A stretch of DNA of 64,000 bases from Nocardioides allogilvus. GTDB taxonomy: Bacteria; Actinomycetota; Actinomycetes; Propionibacteriales; Nocardioidaceae. Positions 51,927 through 59,932 of the stretch are shown piece after piece. The notes beneath the pieces were generated by a model. The model did no database searches. It was given only the letters and a program-made list of their open reading frames with translations, and had not been told where the DNA came from. The stretch is from assembly GCF_003047285.1 (NCBI RefSeq), contig NZ_PZYX01000010.1:1-64000 (forward strand), in the 5' to 3' direction. Made by a program: the position numbers and the translations under genes. Position 1 is the stretch's first letter. Every line of letters starts with the position of its first letter.

Positions 51927-52472
51927 TCAGCGGCTCGCATGCTGGGGATCGACGAACGCGAGATAGTCCGCAGGCGGCGCGTTCTCGGCGTAGTCGTCTC
52001 CCTCGCTGACGGTGCCGAGGTTGCCCATGCTGATGTTGAGCCCGGTCGCCTCGCCCTTCAGGAGGGAGGCGCCCACCAGGACGACGATCTCGCCCTTGTC
52101 GCCCCGGACCCGCCGTTGCTCATCGTCGGTCTCCACGGCGTAGCCGTGGTGCGCGAGCACGGCCGCGGACGCCGCGAGCGAATCAGTCGTCGAGGCAGCC
52201 GTGTCGACGATGCCGCCCGACGCGGTGTAGTCCCAGATGCCGAAGCCGCCGCGCTCGTAGTACGTCGCCTGCATCCCGCCGAGCCGCCCCCCGACGGCAT
52301 CCATGAGGTCGGGCAACAGACGTGCTGCTTCGGTGTCCATCTCCGCCTTGAAGGTCTCGGCCTCGCTCGGCTCGTCGGCGGAGTCCCTGCCGCTGCAGGT
52401 TGCCGCCAGTGCGGCAACGAGCACCGCGACCAGCAACCCGACCAGCGGGTTGATCCTGGGGCGCGGCTTCAC
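51927..52472 (-). CDS. exported/lipoprotein-like protein, paralogue of its upstream neighbour
   Basis: A 181-residue protein with an N-terminal hydrophobic segment ending in ALAATCSGRD, an imperfect lipobox. The mature part shares a clear pattern with the gene just upstream (AETFKAEMDTEAARLLPDLM, ERGGFGIWDYTA, SEGDDYAENAPPADYL), so the two arose by tandem duplication. GTG start overlaps the upstream stop by 4 bp. Probably attached to the outer face of the membrane. As last gene of the DUF1023 cassette it may protect against, or work with, the hydrolase (inference). Confidence 0.72.
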   Translation of the reverse strand: MKPRPRINPLVGLLVAVLVAALAATCSGRDSADEPSEAETFKAEMDTEAARLLPDLMDAVGGRLGGMQATYYERGGFGIWDYTASGGIVDTAASTTDSLAASAAVLAHHGYAVETDDEQRRVRGDKGEIVVLVGASLLKGEATGLNISMGNLGTVSEGDDYAENAPPADYLAFVDPQHASR

Positions 52473-52984
52473 TTCAGGTAGTCCAGATAGTCCTCGGCGG
52501 GGGCGCTCTCTGCGAAGTCGTCGCCCTCGCTGATGGTGGCGGCGCTGCTCATCGACAGGTTGAGCGATGCGACACCCTTGTCGTCACCGGGAAATGCTGA
52601 GTCGACGAGGACGCTGATGTTGCCCTTGCTGGCCCGGAGCCGCACCTTCTCCTTGTCGGTCTCCACCGTGAATCCGTGGTCCTCGAGCGCACGCGAACCA
52701 GCGGCCAGAGCCTGGTCGTCGGTGCCCGGCAGGGCGTAGACGGTGCCCTTCGCGGTGTAGTCCCAGATGCCGAAGCCGCCGCGCTCGTGGAACGTCGCCT
52801 GCATGCCGTTCAGCTGACCGCCGAACGCTGTCATCAGGTCGGGCAACAGGCTCGCCGCCTCCGCGTCCATCTCCTTCTTGAAGGTCTTCGCATCGGGCAT
52901 GTCGTCTCCGGAGTCCGTCGCACCGGGGCTGGTGCAGGCAGCGGCGAACGCCACGAGGAGGACGACGAGCAGGATCCGAGTCAT
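52469..52984 (-). CDS. lipoprotein of unknown function
   Basis: A 171-residue protein with a proper lipoprotein signal (MTRILLVVLLVAFAAAC, lipobox Cys17) and a linker TSPGATDSGDDMPD. Its globular part includes KTFKKEMDAEAASLLPDLMT, HERGGFGIWDYTAKGT and TISEGDDFAESAPAEDYLDY, conserved in the paralogue that follows. ATG has TAGGGT 7 nt upstream, indicating its own leaderless promoter despite the 23-bp gap to the upstream gene. Function unknown; membrane-anchored outside the cell. Confidence 0.8.
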   Translation of the reverse strand: MTRILLVVLLVAFAAACTSPGATDSGDDMPDAKTFKKEMDAEAASLLPDLMTAFGGQLNGMQATFHERGGFGIWDYTAKGTVYALPGTDDQALAAGSRALEDHGFTVETDKEKVRLRASKGNISVLVDSAFPGDDKGVASLNLSMSSAATISEGDDFAESAPAEDYLDYLK

Positions 52985-53007
52985 GCGGCTCACCCTAGGC
53001 CGCGGCG

Positions 53008-54876
53008 TCACGGCCACAGATCCGTGAAGTCGTCGACCCGGTCCTCGACCCAGTCCTTGCCGTCGTTGTAGGTGTCCTTGGCCTCCTGGACGGTGGTGTC
53101 GAACTCCTTCTCCACCTGGTGGACGACCTCGTCCTTGGCCCAGTCGAGGGCCATGTCGTTGGCGTCCTGCGTGCGACCGCCGGTCAGGTCCGGCTCGTCG
53201 CCCTGCACGATGTCGGTGATGTTCGACAAGCTCTGCGAATGGGGGTCGAAGTAGGACGTGTGGTTCTCGATGCCCTTGTTGAGGCTGTCGGCGTGGAACT
53301 CCTCTCCGGGATCGACCGGGAAGACGTTGGCTCCGAAGTCGGCCTGCGTCGGATCCTTGCCCATCCCCAGGTCGCCATCGCGGCCCAGCCAGGAGACGAA
53401 GTCGTTGTCGGCAGCACCGGCGTAGACCTTGCCCTGCGGCATGCCGAGGTCGCTCGCGCTGTTGACGCTGTCCCCGCCGGCGCCGGGACTTCCGATGAGG
53501 GTCAGCGCGTCGGCATCCAGGCCGTGGTCGTGTGCGGCGTGGGCGGCCGTGGTCGAGCCGTAGCTGTGGCCGATCACGGTCAGGTTGGAGTCCGACGACT
53601 CCGGCCGCTGGTCGCTGGCACGCAGGCCGTCGACGAAGTCGGCCAGCAGCGCGCCGCCGGCCTCTGCCTTGCCCTCGTTGATCACGCTGCCCATGTCGAG
53701 GCCGTCGCCCGGCCAGTCCAGGGCGTTCTCGGGGTTCCAGCTCGGGGCGTCGTAGCCCATCCACGCGATCGTCGCGGCGGACTCGCCATTGGCGATCGCC
53801 TCCTTGTAGAGCGTGTAGGCGTCCTTGCCCTGGCCGGCGATGTTGCTGCCGTCATTCGTGATCCCGGGCACGATGACGGCCGTGTTGTCCGCGGTGTCGG
53901 GATCGCCGTAGCTGACGGCGACCGCGCCGTCGCCACCGAAGGCGCCGGGCTGGTAGACGAGGAGGTTGACGTCGACCGCGTCGGGGATCCCGTCCCTGTT
54001 CGCGTCCGGCAGGCCTTCCGCCGCCGGCACGTCGAGGGACTCCTGGGCCGCCTTCGCCCGGTCGAGCAGCTTCTGCTCCTCCTTGCTCAGGTCCTCCCCG
54101 GCGTCCTGCTTGGCCTGGAGGTCGTCGAGGTCGCGCTCCAGCGAGGTGCGGTTGGCGTCGTCGCGATCACCGGTCGGGATGCCGTTGGTGTTGCCGATCA
54201 GGTCGGGGTCGGCGATCTTGAGCGCTTCGCGTTCGGCCGGCGTCAGCTCGTTCCACCAGTCGTTGATCGCCTCGGGGTCGCCGCCCAGCCTCGTCAGCTC
54301 GGCCCGCAATGCAGCGATGTCGGTGGTGTCGCGATCGGCGGCATCCTGCCCCTCGGTCACGCTGTCGACCGCCTGGAAGGCGGTGATCAGTGTGTCCTCG
54401 GCCGACTCCACGTCGTCCCAGAGCTTCGTGATGTCGTCGACGAGCCGGTCGACCTTGCCCTGCAACGTCTCGGCCTGGCCCTGCAGGCTCGCGATGTCGT
54501 CGGCGGTGGACTGCTCGATCTTCGTGGTCAGCGCGTCGATCTCGCCGTTCAGGGTGTTGCGTCGACCGACGAGCTCGACGCGCGTGGCCGTGAGCTCGAC
54601 GATCCGGGTGACGTACGTGTCGCAGGCGACGGCCACCCGGGTGAAGGCTGCCCGGACGCCATCGGTCTGGGTCGCCATCCGCGTCATGGCGTGATCGGCG
54701 GCCTCGGAGGCGTCACCCGTCCAGTCGGCGGGTGCGCCGTGGGCGGTCATCCACTCCGACACGTCGGACATCGAGGTGGCGGTCGAGCGCAGCGAGCTGG
54801 TGACGGTCGTGGCGGCCGAGGTCGCCTCGAGCTCGTCGATGGCCGCGACGTGGGCGGGCACCATGATCACGGTCAT
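53008..54876 (-). CDS. DUF1023-like alpha/beta hydrolase with long helical N-terminal domain
   Basis: A 622-residue protein. Residues 1-140 are helical, WXG100/ESX-substrate-like (WTGDASEAADHAMTRM); about 115-190 form a coiled coil; 200-300 contain ELTPAEREALKIADPDLIGN and DANRDGIPDAVD, an EF-hand-like calcium loop; 310-560 form the hydrolase, with nucleophile Ser438 in IGHSYGS and probable His539 in ENHTSYF. No signal peptide, so type VII-like export is possible but unproven. Its start overlaps the small helical gene by 4 bp (ATGA). DUF1023 proteins are actinobacterial and largely uncharacterised. Confidence 0.82.
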   Translation of the reverse strand: MTVIMVPAHVAAIDELEATSAATTVTSSLRSTATSMSDVSEWMTAHGAPADWTGDASEAADHAMTRMATQTDGVRAAFTRVAVACDTYVTRIVELTATRVELVGRRNTLNGEIDALTTKIEQSTADDIASLQGQAETLQGKVDRLVDDITKLWDDVESAEDTLITAFQAVDSVTEGQDAADRDTTDIAALRAELTRLGGDPEAINDWWNELTPAEREALKIADPDLIGNTNGIPTGDRDDANRTSLERDLDDLQAKQDAGEDLSKEEQKLLDRAKAAQESLDVPAAEGLPDANRDGIPDAVDVNLLVYQPGAFGGDGAVAVSYGDPDTADNTAVIVPGITNDGSNIAGQGKDAYTLYKEAIANGESAATIAWMGYDAPSWNPENALDWPGDGLDMGSVINEGKAEAGGALLADFVDGLRASDQRPESSDSNLTVIGHSYGSTTAAHAAHDHGLDADALTLIGSPGAGGDSVNSASDLGMPQGKVYAGAADNDFVSWLGRDGDLGMGKDPTQADFGANVFPVDPGEEFHADSLNKGIENHTSYFDPHSQSLSNITDIVQGDEPDLTGGRTQDANDMALDWAKDEVVHQVEKEFDTTVQEAKDTYNDGKDWVEDRVDDFTDLWP

Positions 54877-55199
54877 GACGGGCCAGCCGTCGGAGAGGCG
54901 TTGCGGTCGGTCCACGCCATGAGCTGCTGGCTGCGCGCAATGGTGTCCTCGTCTGCCTGGCGGACCAGCATGGCCGCCTCGCGAAGCGCATCGCCGTGAT
55001 CGGTGGCCTTCGTCTGCAGCGACTTGATCCCCGACAGCCACGTGTCGATGAAGCCTTGGGCTGCGGTCGCGACCCGAGGGCCGAGCAGGCTGGCGTCGAT
55101 GTCGGCCAAGGACGTGCGCGAGCCACGGATGGTCTCGCCGGTGTCCTCCCAGGCCTGGGCCGACGTGTTCAGGGCGGCGAGATAGACGTAGAGGCTCAT
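54873..55199 (-). CDS. small helical WXG100-sized protein
   Basis: A 108-residue, all-helical protein with two predicted helices (about 3-50 and 56-98) and a central TWLSGIKSLQ that echoes the WXG turn as W-L-S-G. Size and position before a larger protein with a similar N-terminal helical region match ESX-type partner pairs. It is coupled on both sides (4-bp overlaps). No signal peptide. Chaperone/partner for the downstream hydrolase is the likely role, by inference. Confidence 0.72.
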   Translation of the reverse strand: MSLYVYLAALNTSAQAWEDTGETIRGSRTSLADIDASLLGPRVATAAQGFIDTWLSGIKSLQTKATDHGDALREAAMLVRQADEDTIARSQQLMAWTDRNASPTAGPS

Positions 55200-55699
55200 G
55201 CGTCGACTCGCAGGTCGTCGTAGAGGTCCGCCGGGATGTAGAGCGGCTCGCTGGTGATGTTGATCGAGACGGCGTCACCGACCGCGCTGGCGATCAGCTC
55301 GAAGGGACCGGCGACGCCCCTCAGTCGTGGACTGCCGTCGGCCGCGGGCCTCGGCTCCCAGCCGAGTCGCACCAGCAGGTTGCCCAGGGACCTCAGGATC
55401 GGGAGAGCCCCGTCGCCCAGGTCGGTGTAGCTCGCTGCGGTTACCCATCGGCGTACCTCCGGATGGCTCTGGCTCCACCAGTAGTCCACCCGCGTCGCCG
55501 GCTCGTGCCCGACGTCGCGGCTCAGGGTGGCGAGGACGGTGTCGGCGTGCTGCTGGAGGGCACGGCACTGCGCGGGGGTCGCGCTCGGCCGGTCGAGGAT
55601 CGGCTCGACCGGGGGGAGCAGCACGATGTTCACATCGGGGTGCCGCTCGCGCAGCGTCCGCATCATCGGATCAGCGGCGACGAGGTCTTCGGGGTCCAT
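55196..55699 (-). CDS. hypothetical protein, first gene of the DUF1023 cassette
   Basis: A 167-residue cytoplasmic protein without recognisable domain (MDPEDLVAADPMMRTLRERH, DVNIVLLPPVEPI, WEPRPAADGSPRLRGV). ATG at 55699 is preferred; a TTG seven codons upstream is possible. It ends in a 4-bp overlap with the small helical gene, so it belongs to that operon. Similar proteins lead ESX-like gene pairs in other actinobacteria, but a function is not established. Confidence 0.68.
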   Translation of the reverse strand: MDPEDLVAADPMMRTLRERHPDVNIVLLPPVEPILDRPSATPAQCRALQQHADTVLATLSRDVGHEPATRVDYWWSQSHPEVRRWVTAASYTDLGDGALPILRSLGNLLVRLGWEPRPAADGSPRLRGVAGPFELIASAVGDAVSINITSEPLYIPADLYDDLRVDA

Positions 55700-55794
55700 G
55701 CCAGACAGAGTGCTCCCCAACGGTGTCGGTGAAACCTGTTCGGCGAAAGCCTGTGGACGGGAACTGCACCCAGCGGGCCCCCTAGAGTGGCGCC

Positions 55795-57843
55795 GTGGAC
55801 TTCTACTCGGCCTACGCCCAGGGCTTCGTGCGCGTCGCCGCGATCACGTTGCCGGTGGCGATCGGCGATCCCGCCACCAATGCCGCGCGCATCATCGAGC
55901 AGGCCAGGGCTGCCGCGGACGAGCACGTCGCGGTCGCGGTCTTCCCGGAGCTCGCGCTGAGCGGCTACTCGATCGACGACCTCTTCCTCCAGGACCCCCT
56001 GCTCGACGCGGTGCGTGCGGCACTCGACGAGATCGTGGAGGCGACCGCCGACCTGCTCTCACTCCTGGTCGTCGGGGCGCCGCTCGTCAAGGGCAACCGG
56101 GTCTACAACTGTGCCGTCGTGATCCACCGCGGGGAGATCCTCGGCATCGCGCCGAAGGCCTACCTGCCCAACTACCGCGAGTTTTACGAGCGCCGCTGGT
56201 TCGCCCCCGGCGACGACCAGCACGGGCAGTTCCTGACCCTGGCCGGCGAGGAGATCCCGTTCGGGCCCGACCTCATCTTCTCGGCCGCCGACGTGGACGG
56301 GCTCCTGCTGCACGCGGAGGTCTGCGAGGACATGTGGGTGCCGATCCCGCCGAGCGCGGAGGCCGCGCTGAACGGCGCGACCGTGCTCGTCAACCTCAGC
56401 GGCAGCCCGATCACCGTCGCCCGCGCGGAGGACCGTCGCCTGCTCGTGCGCAGTGCGAGCGCACGGTGCAACGCGGCGTACCTCTATGCGGCCGCAGGCC
56501 AGGGGGAGTCGACCACCGACCTGAGCTGGGACGGGCAGACGCTCATCTACGAGTGCGGTGACCTGCTCGCCGAGGGCGAACGCTTCGCCGAGGGCGCCGT
56601 GCGCACGGTCGTCGACGTCGACCTCGACCGGCTGCGCCAGGAGCGCCTGCGGATGGGCAGCTTCGACGACAACCGGCGCGGTGCGGGCGGCGAGGACGAG
56701 TTCCGCGTCATCGAGTTCGCGCTCGACCCGCCCGAGGGCGACATCGGCCTGCGCCGCAAGGTCGACCGTTTCCCGTTCGTGCCCGACGACGCCGAGCGGC
56801 TCGCGCTCGACTGCTACGAGGCCTACAACATCCAGGTGTCCGGCCTGGAGCGCCGCCTGGAGGCGATCGGCACGCCGAAGGCGATCATCGGCGTCAGCGG
56901 TGGTCTCGACTCGACGCACGCCCTGATCGTGGCGGCCAAGGCCATGGACCGGCTCGGTCGACCGAGGACCGACATCCACGCCTTCACGATGCCCGGCTTC
57001 GCGACCGGCGAGAAGACGAAGAGCTATGCCACGCGACTCAGCGAGGCGCTCGGCGTGACCTTCGAGACGCTCGACATCAGGCCCGCCGCCGAGCAGATGC
57101 TCAAGGACCTCGACCACCCCTACGCCGACGGCCAGAAGGTCTACGACGTCACCTTCGAGAACGTCCAGGCAGGGCTGCGCTACGACTACCTCTTCCGGCT
57201 GGCCAACCACCGCAGCGGAATCGTCGTCGGCACCGGCGACCTGTCCGAGCTCGCGCTCGGCTGGTGCACGTACGGCGTCGGCGACCAGATGTCGCACTAC
57301 ACGGTCAACGCTGGGGTGCCGAAGACGCTGGTCCAGCACCTCATCCGGTGGGTGGTCAGCAACGGCGAGTTCGGCGAGGAGACCAACGAGGTCCTCACCG
57401 AGATCCTCGAGCAGGAGATCACCCCCGAGCTGATCCCGATCGAGGAGGGCAAGAAGCCGCAGGCGACCGAGGACTCGGTCGGTCCCTACAACCTCCAGGA
57501 CTTCTCGCTCTTCCACGTGGTCCGCCGCGGCTACCGCCCGCGCAAGATCGCGTTCCTGGCTTGGCACGCGTGGCGCGACGTCAGCGTGGGGGAGTGGCCG
57601 CCCGGCTTCCCCGAGAAGGCCCACGTGGCCTACGACCTGGCCGAGGTCCGCGCCTGGCTCGAGGTCTTCCTCAAGCGCTTCTTCGCCAACCAGTTCAAGC
57701 GCAGCGCCCTGCCCAACGGCCCCAAGGTCAGCGCCGGCGGGACGATGAGCCCGCGCGGCGACTGGCGGATGCCGAGCGACGCGACCGCGACAGCGTGGCT
57801 GGCCGACCTCGCCGCCGTACCGACGCAATCCCGCGACAACTAA
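55795..57843 (+). CDS. nadE: glutamine-dependent NAD synthetase
   Basis: A 682-residue two-domain enzyme making NAD from nicotinate adenine dinucleotide. The N-terminal nitrilase-like glutaminase has the triad Glu52 (FPELALSGYS), Lys121 (APKAYLPNY) and Cys177 (AEVCEDMW); the C-terminal synthetase has the PP-loop GVSGGLDST (about 364-372). Length matches the mycobacterial enzyme. GTG with TAGAGT 6 nt before it suggests leaderless transcription. It is divergent from the DUF1023 cassette. Confidence 0.97.
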   Translation: MDFYSAYAQGFVRVAAITLPVAIGDPATNAARIIEQARAAADEHVAVAVFPELALSGYSIDDLFLQDPLLDAVRAALDEIVEATADLLSLLVVGAPLVKGNRVYNCAVVIHRGEILGIAPKAYLPNYREFYERRWFAPGDDQHGQFLTLAGEEIPFGPDLIFSAADVDGLLLHAEVCEDMWVPIPPSAEAALNGATVLVNLSGSPITVARAEDRRLLVRSASARCNAAYLYAAAGQGESTTDLSWDGQTLIYECGDLLAEGERFAEGAVRTVVDVDLDRLRQERLRMGSFDDNRRGAGGEDEFRVIEFALDPPEGDIGLRRKVDRFPFVPDDAERLALDCYEAYNIQVSGLERRLEAIGTPKAIIGVSGGLDSTHALIVAAKAMDRLGRPRTDIHAFTMPGFATGEKTKSYATRLSEALGVTFETLDIRPAAEQMLKDLDHPYADGQKVYDVTFENVQAGLRYDYLFRLANHRSGIVVGTGDLSELALGWCTYGVGDQMSHYTVNAGVPKTLVQHLIRWVVSNGEFGEETNEVLTEILEQEITPELIPIEEGKKPQATEDSVGPYNLQDFSLFHVVRRGYRPRKIAFLAWHAWRDVSVGEWPPGFPEKAHVAYDLAEVRAWLEVFLKRFFANQFKRSALPNGPKVSAGGTMSPRGDWRMPSDATATAWLADLAAVPTQSRDN

Positions 57844-57900
57844 CCCGCCGAACCACGCGTCGTACCTGACGACTACCCCTGCAACTGGAAAGGTTTGCCA

Positions 57901-58527
57901 GTGCTCCGTCTCCCGGTCCGCCCCCTGACCGGCGCGCTTATCAGCGCCCTGGTGATCGCGACGACCTCCCTGCTCGGCAGCGCGCCCGTCAACGCCCTCC
58001 CCGCGGGCGACGAGTCGGCTGCCGCGCGCGTCGCGGCCACCTCCATCGAGTTCGACACCGACCTGACCCTCGAGATCGCCAGGTGCGAGGACTGTGTGGT
58101 CACGTTGTTCTCCTACGACGGGGTCAACCCCATCGACTCCTACGGTCCCGCCACGGTCACGGACGGCTCGGTGACGATCACGTTGCCCTCGGCGCGCACT
58201 GCCGGCATGAGCGTGCGCATCCAGCCCCCGTGGGTCACGGCCGTCGCCACGGACACCAACGTCGCGTGGCGCTACAACGGCACCGAGATCGGCGACCGCA
58301 TCGGCTTCCGGAAGGCACGCACCAAGCGCCGTGCCAGCGGTTGCTGGGCCGGCACCGTCAACGAGGCCGTCACCCTCACCGTCAAGGTGCGCAAGGTCCC
58401 CTACCGGGGTCGCCCCGGGGCGATCGCGTGGGCGCCGGTGACCGAGAGCTATGTGCCGCCGATGGAGACCACTCGTCGCGGTGTGCTGGTCAGCGACGAC
58501 GTCCTGTCCTGCAACATCCGCCGCTGA
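57901..58527 (+). CDS. exported protein of unknown function
   Basis: A 208-residue protein with a signal peptide (about 36 residues, ending near VNALPAG). The mature part is beta-rich with cysteines in ARCEDCVVTLF, SGCWAGTV and LSCNIRR, allowing disulfides. GTG at 57901 is 7 nt after AAAGG; a TTG two codons earlier is less well placed. No enzymatic motif. Likely cell-wall or secreted. Confidence 0.75.
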   Translation: MLRLPVRPLTGALISALVIATTSLLGSAPVNALPAGDESAAARVAATSIEFDTDLTLEIARCEDCVVTLFSYDGVNPIDSYGPATVTDGSVTITLPSARTAGMSVRIQPPWVTAVATDTNVAWRYNGTEIGDRIGFRKARTKRRASGCWAGTVNEAVTLTVKVRKVPYRGRPGAIAWAPVTESYVPPMETTRRGVLVSDDVLSCNIRR

Positions 58528-58593
58528 CGGGCGCGACCGGCTCCCGCGCAGACGCCCCGACGCGCCGGCACGACCGTGCGACATGATGTGTCC

Positions 58594-59931
58594 ATGGGCA
58601 AGCAGGAAGACTTCGTACTCCGCGCACTCGAAGAGCGCGACGTCCGCTTCGTGCGGTTGTGGTTCACCGACGTCCTGGGCTTCTTGAAGTCCGTGGCGGT
58701 GGCCCCGGCCGAGCTCGAGGGAGCCTTCGACGAGGGCATCGGCTTCGACGGCTCCGCGATCGAGGGCTTCGCCCGGGTCTACGAGTCCGACATGCTGGCC
58801 AAGCCCGACCCCGCGACGTTCCAGATCCTCCCGTGGCGCGGTGAGGGCCCCGCCACGGCCCGGATGTTCTGCGACATCGTGATGCCTGACGGCAGTCCGT
58901 CGTACGCCGATCCGCGCCACGTCCTCAAGCGCACCCTGTCCGCCGCGGCGGACAAGGGGTTCACGTTCTACACGCACCCCGAGATCGAGTTCTACCTCTT
59001 CAAGGACCACCCGGTGGCCGGCGAGGAGCCGCGTCCGGTCGACCGCAGCGGCTACTTCGACCACACCGCGCAGTCGATGGGCTCCGACTTCCGCCGCGAG
59101 GCCATCTCGATGCTCGAGGCGATGGGCATCTCCGTGGAGTTCAGCCACCACGAGGGCGGCCCGGGCCAGAACGAGATCGACCTGCGCTACGCCGACGCGC
59201 TCTCCACGGCCGACAACATCATGACGTTCCGCACGGTCGTGCGCGAGGTCGCGCTCAGCCAGGGCATCTGGGCCTCCTTCATGCCCAAGCCCTTCACCAC
59301 CCACCCCGGCTCGGGCATGCACACGCACGTCTCGCTCTTCGAGGGCGACCGCAACGCCTTCTACGAGGCCGGCGCCGAATACCAGCTCTCCACCACTGGT
59401 CGTCAGTTCATCGCCGGCGTCCTGCGCCACGCCAGCGAGATCACCTGCGTCACCAACCAGTGGGTCAACTCCTACAAGCGGCTGATCGGCGGCGGCGAGG
59501 CCCCCTCCTACGTCTCGTGGGGCCACAACAACCGCAGCGCGATGGTCCGGGTCCCGATGTACAAGCCCAACAAGGGCCAGTCGACCCGCATCGAGCTGCG
59601 CACCATCGACGCCGCCTGCAACCCCTACCTCGCGTTCGCCGTCGTCCTGGCCGCCGGGATGAAGGGCATCGAGGAGGAGCTCACGCTGCCGCGCGAGGCC
59701 GAGGACGACGTCTGGTCGCTCACCGAGCGCGAGCGCACGGCCCTGGGCATCCAGCCGCTGCCGAAGAGCCTCTCGGAGGCCATCAGCATCGCCGAGGACT
59801 CCGAGCTGCTGGCCGAGACCCTGGGCGAGCACGTCTACGACTTCTTCCTGCGCAACAAGCGGGCGGAGTGGGACGAGTACCGCGGCCAGGTCTCCGCCTA
59901 CGAGCGTGACCGGATGCTCCCGGTCATCTGA
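58594..59931 (+). CDS. glnA2: glutamine synthetase, GlnA2-type (GSI-alpha)
   Basis: A 445-residue ATP-dependent glutamine synthetase family member. Active-site motifs are present: FDGSAIEGFARVYESDM, HPEIEFYLF, NEIDLRYADAL, HPGSGMHTHVS and NRSAMVRVP. The loop that carries the adenylylated Tyr in GSI-beta reads EDDVWSLTER here (370-379), with no Tyr, so it should not be controlled by GlnE despite adjacency. The glnA2-glnE order matches Mycobacterium and Streptomyces. Confidence 0.94.
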   Translation: MGKQEDFVLRALEERDVRFVRLWFTDVLGFLKSVAVAPAELEGAFDEGIGFDGSAIEGFARVYESDMLAKPDPATFQILPWRGEGPATARMFCDIVMPDGSPSYADPRHVLKRTLSAAADKGFTFYTHPEIEFYLFKDHPVAGEEPRPVDRSGYFDHTAQSMGSDFRREAISMLEAMGISVEFSHHEGGPGQNEIDLRYADALSTADNIMTFRTVVREVALSQGIWASFMPKPFTTHPGSGMHTHVSLFEGDRNAFYEAGAEYQLSTTGRQFIAGVLRHASEITCVTNQWVNSYKRLIGGGEAPSYVSWGHNNRSAMVRVPMYKPNKGQSTRIELRTIDAACNPYLAFAVVLAAGMKGIEEELTLPREAEDDVWSLTERERTALGIQPLPKSLSEAISIAEDSELLAETLGEHVYDFFLRNKRAEWDEYRGQVSAYERDRMLPVI

Positions 59932-59932
59932 G

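Noticed and set aside
51927..52984. The two lipoprotein genes as one gene broken by a frameshift
   Set aside because: Each is full-length with its own N-terminal signal, and the conserved segments occur in both, so it is a tandem duplication.
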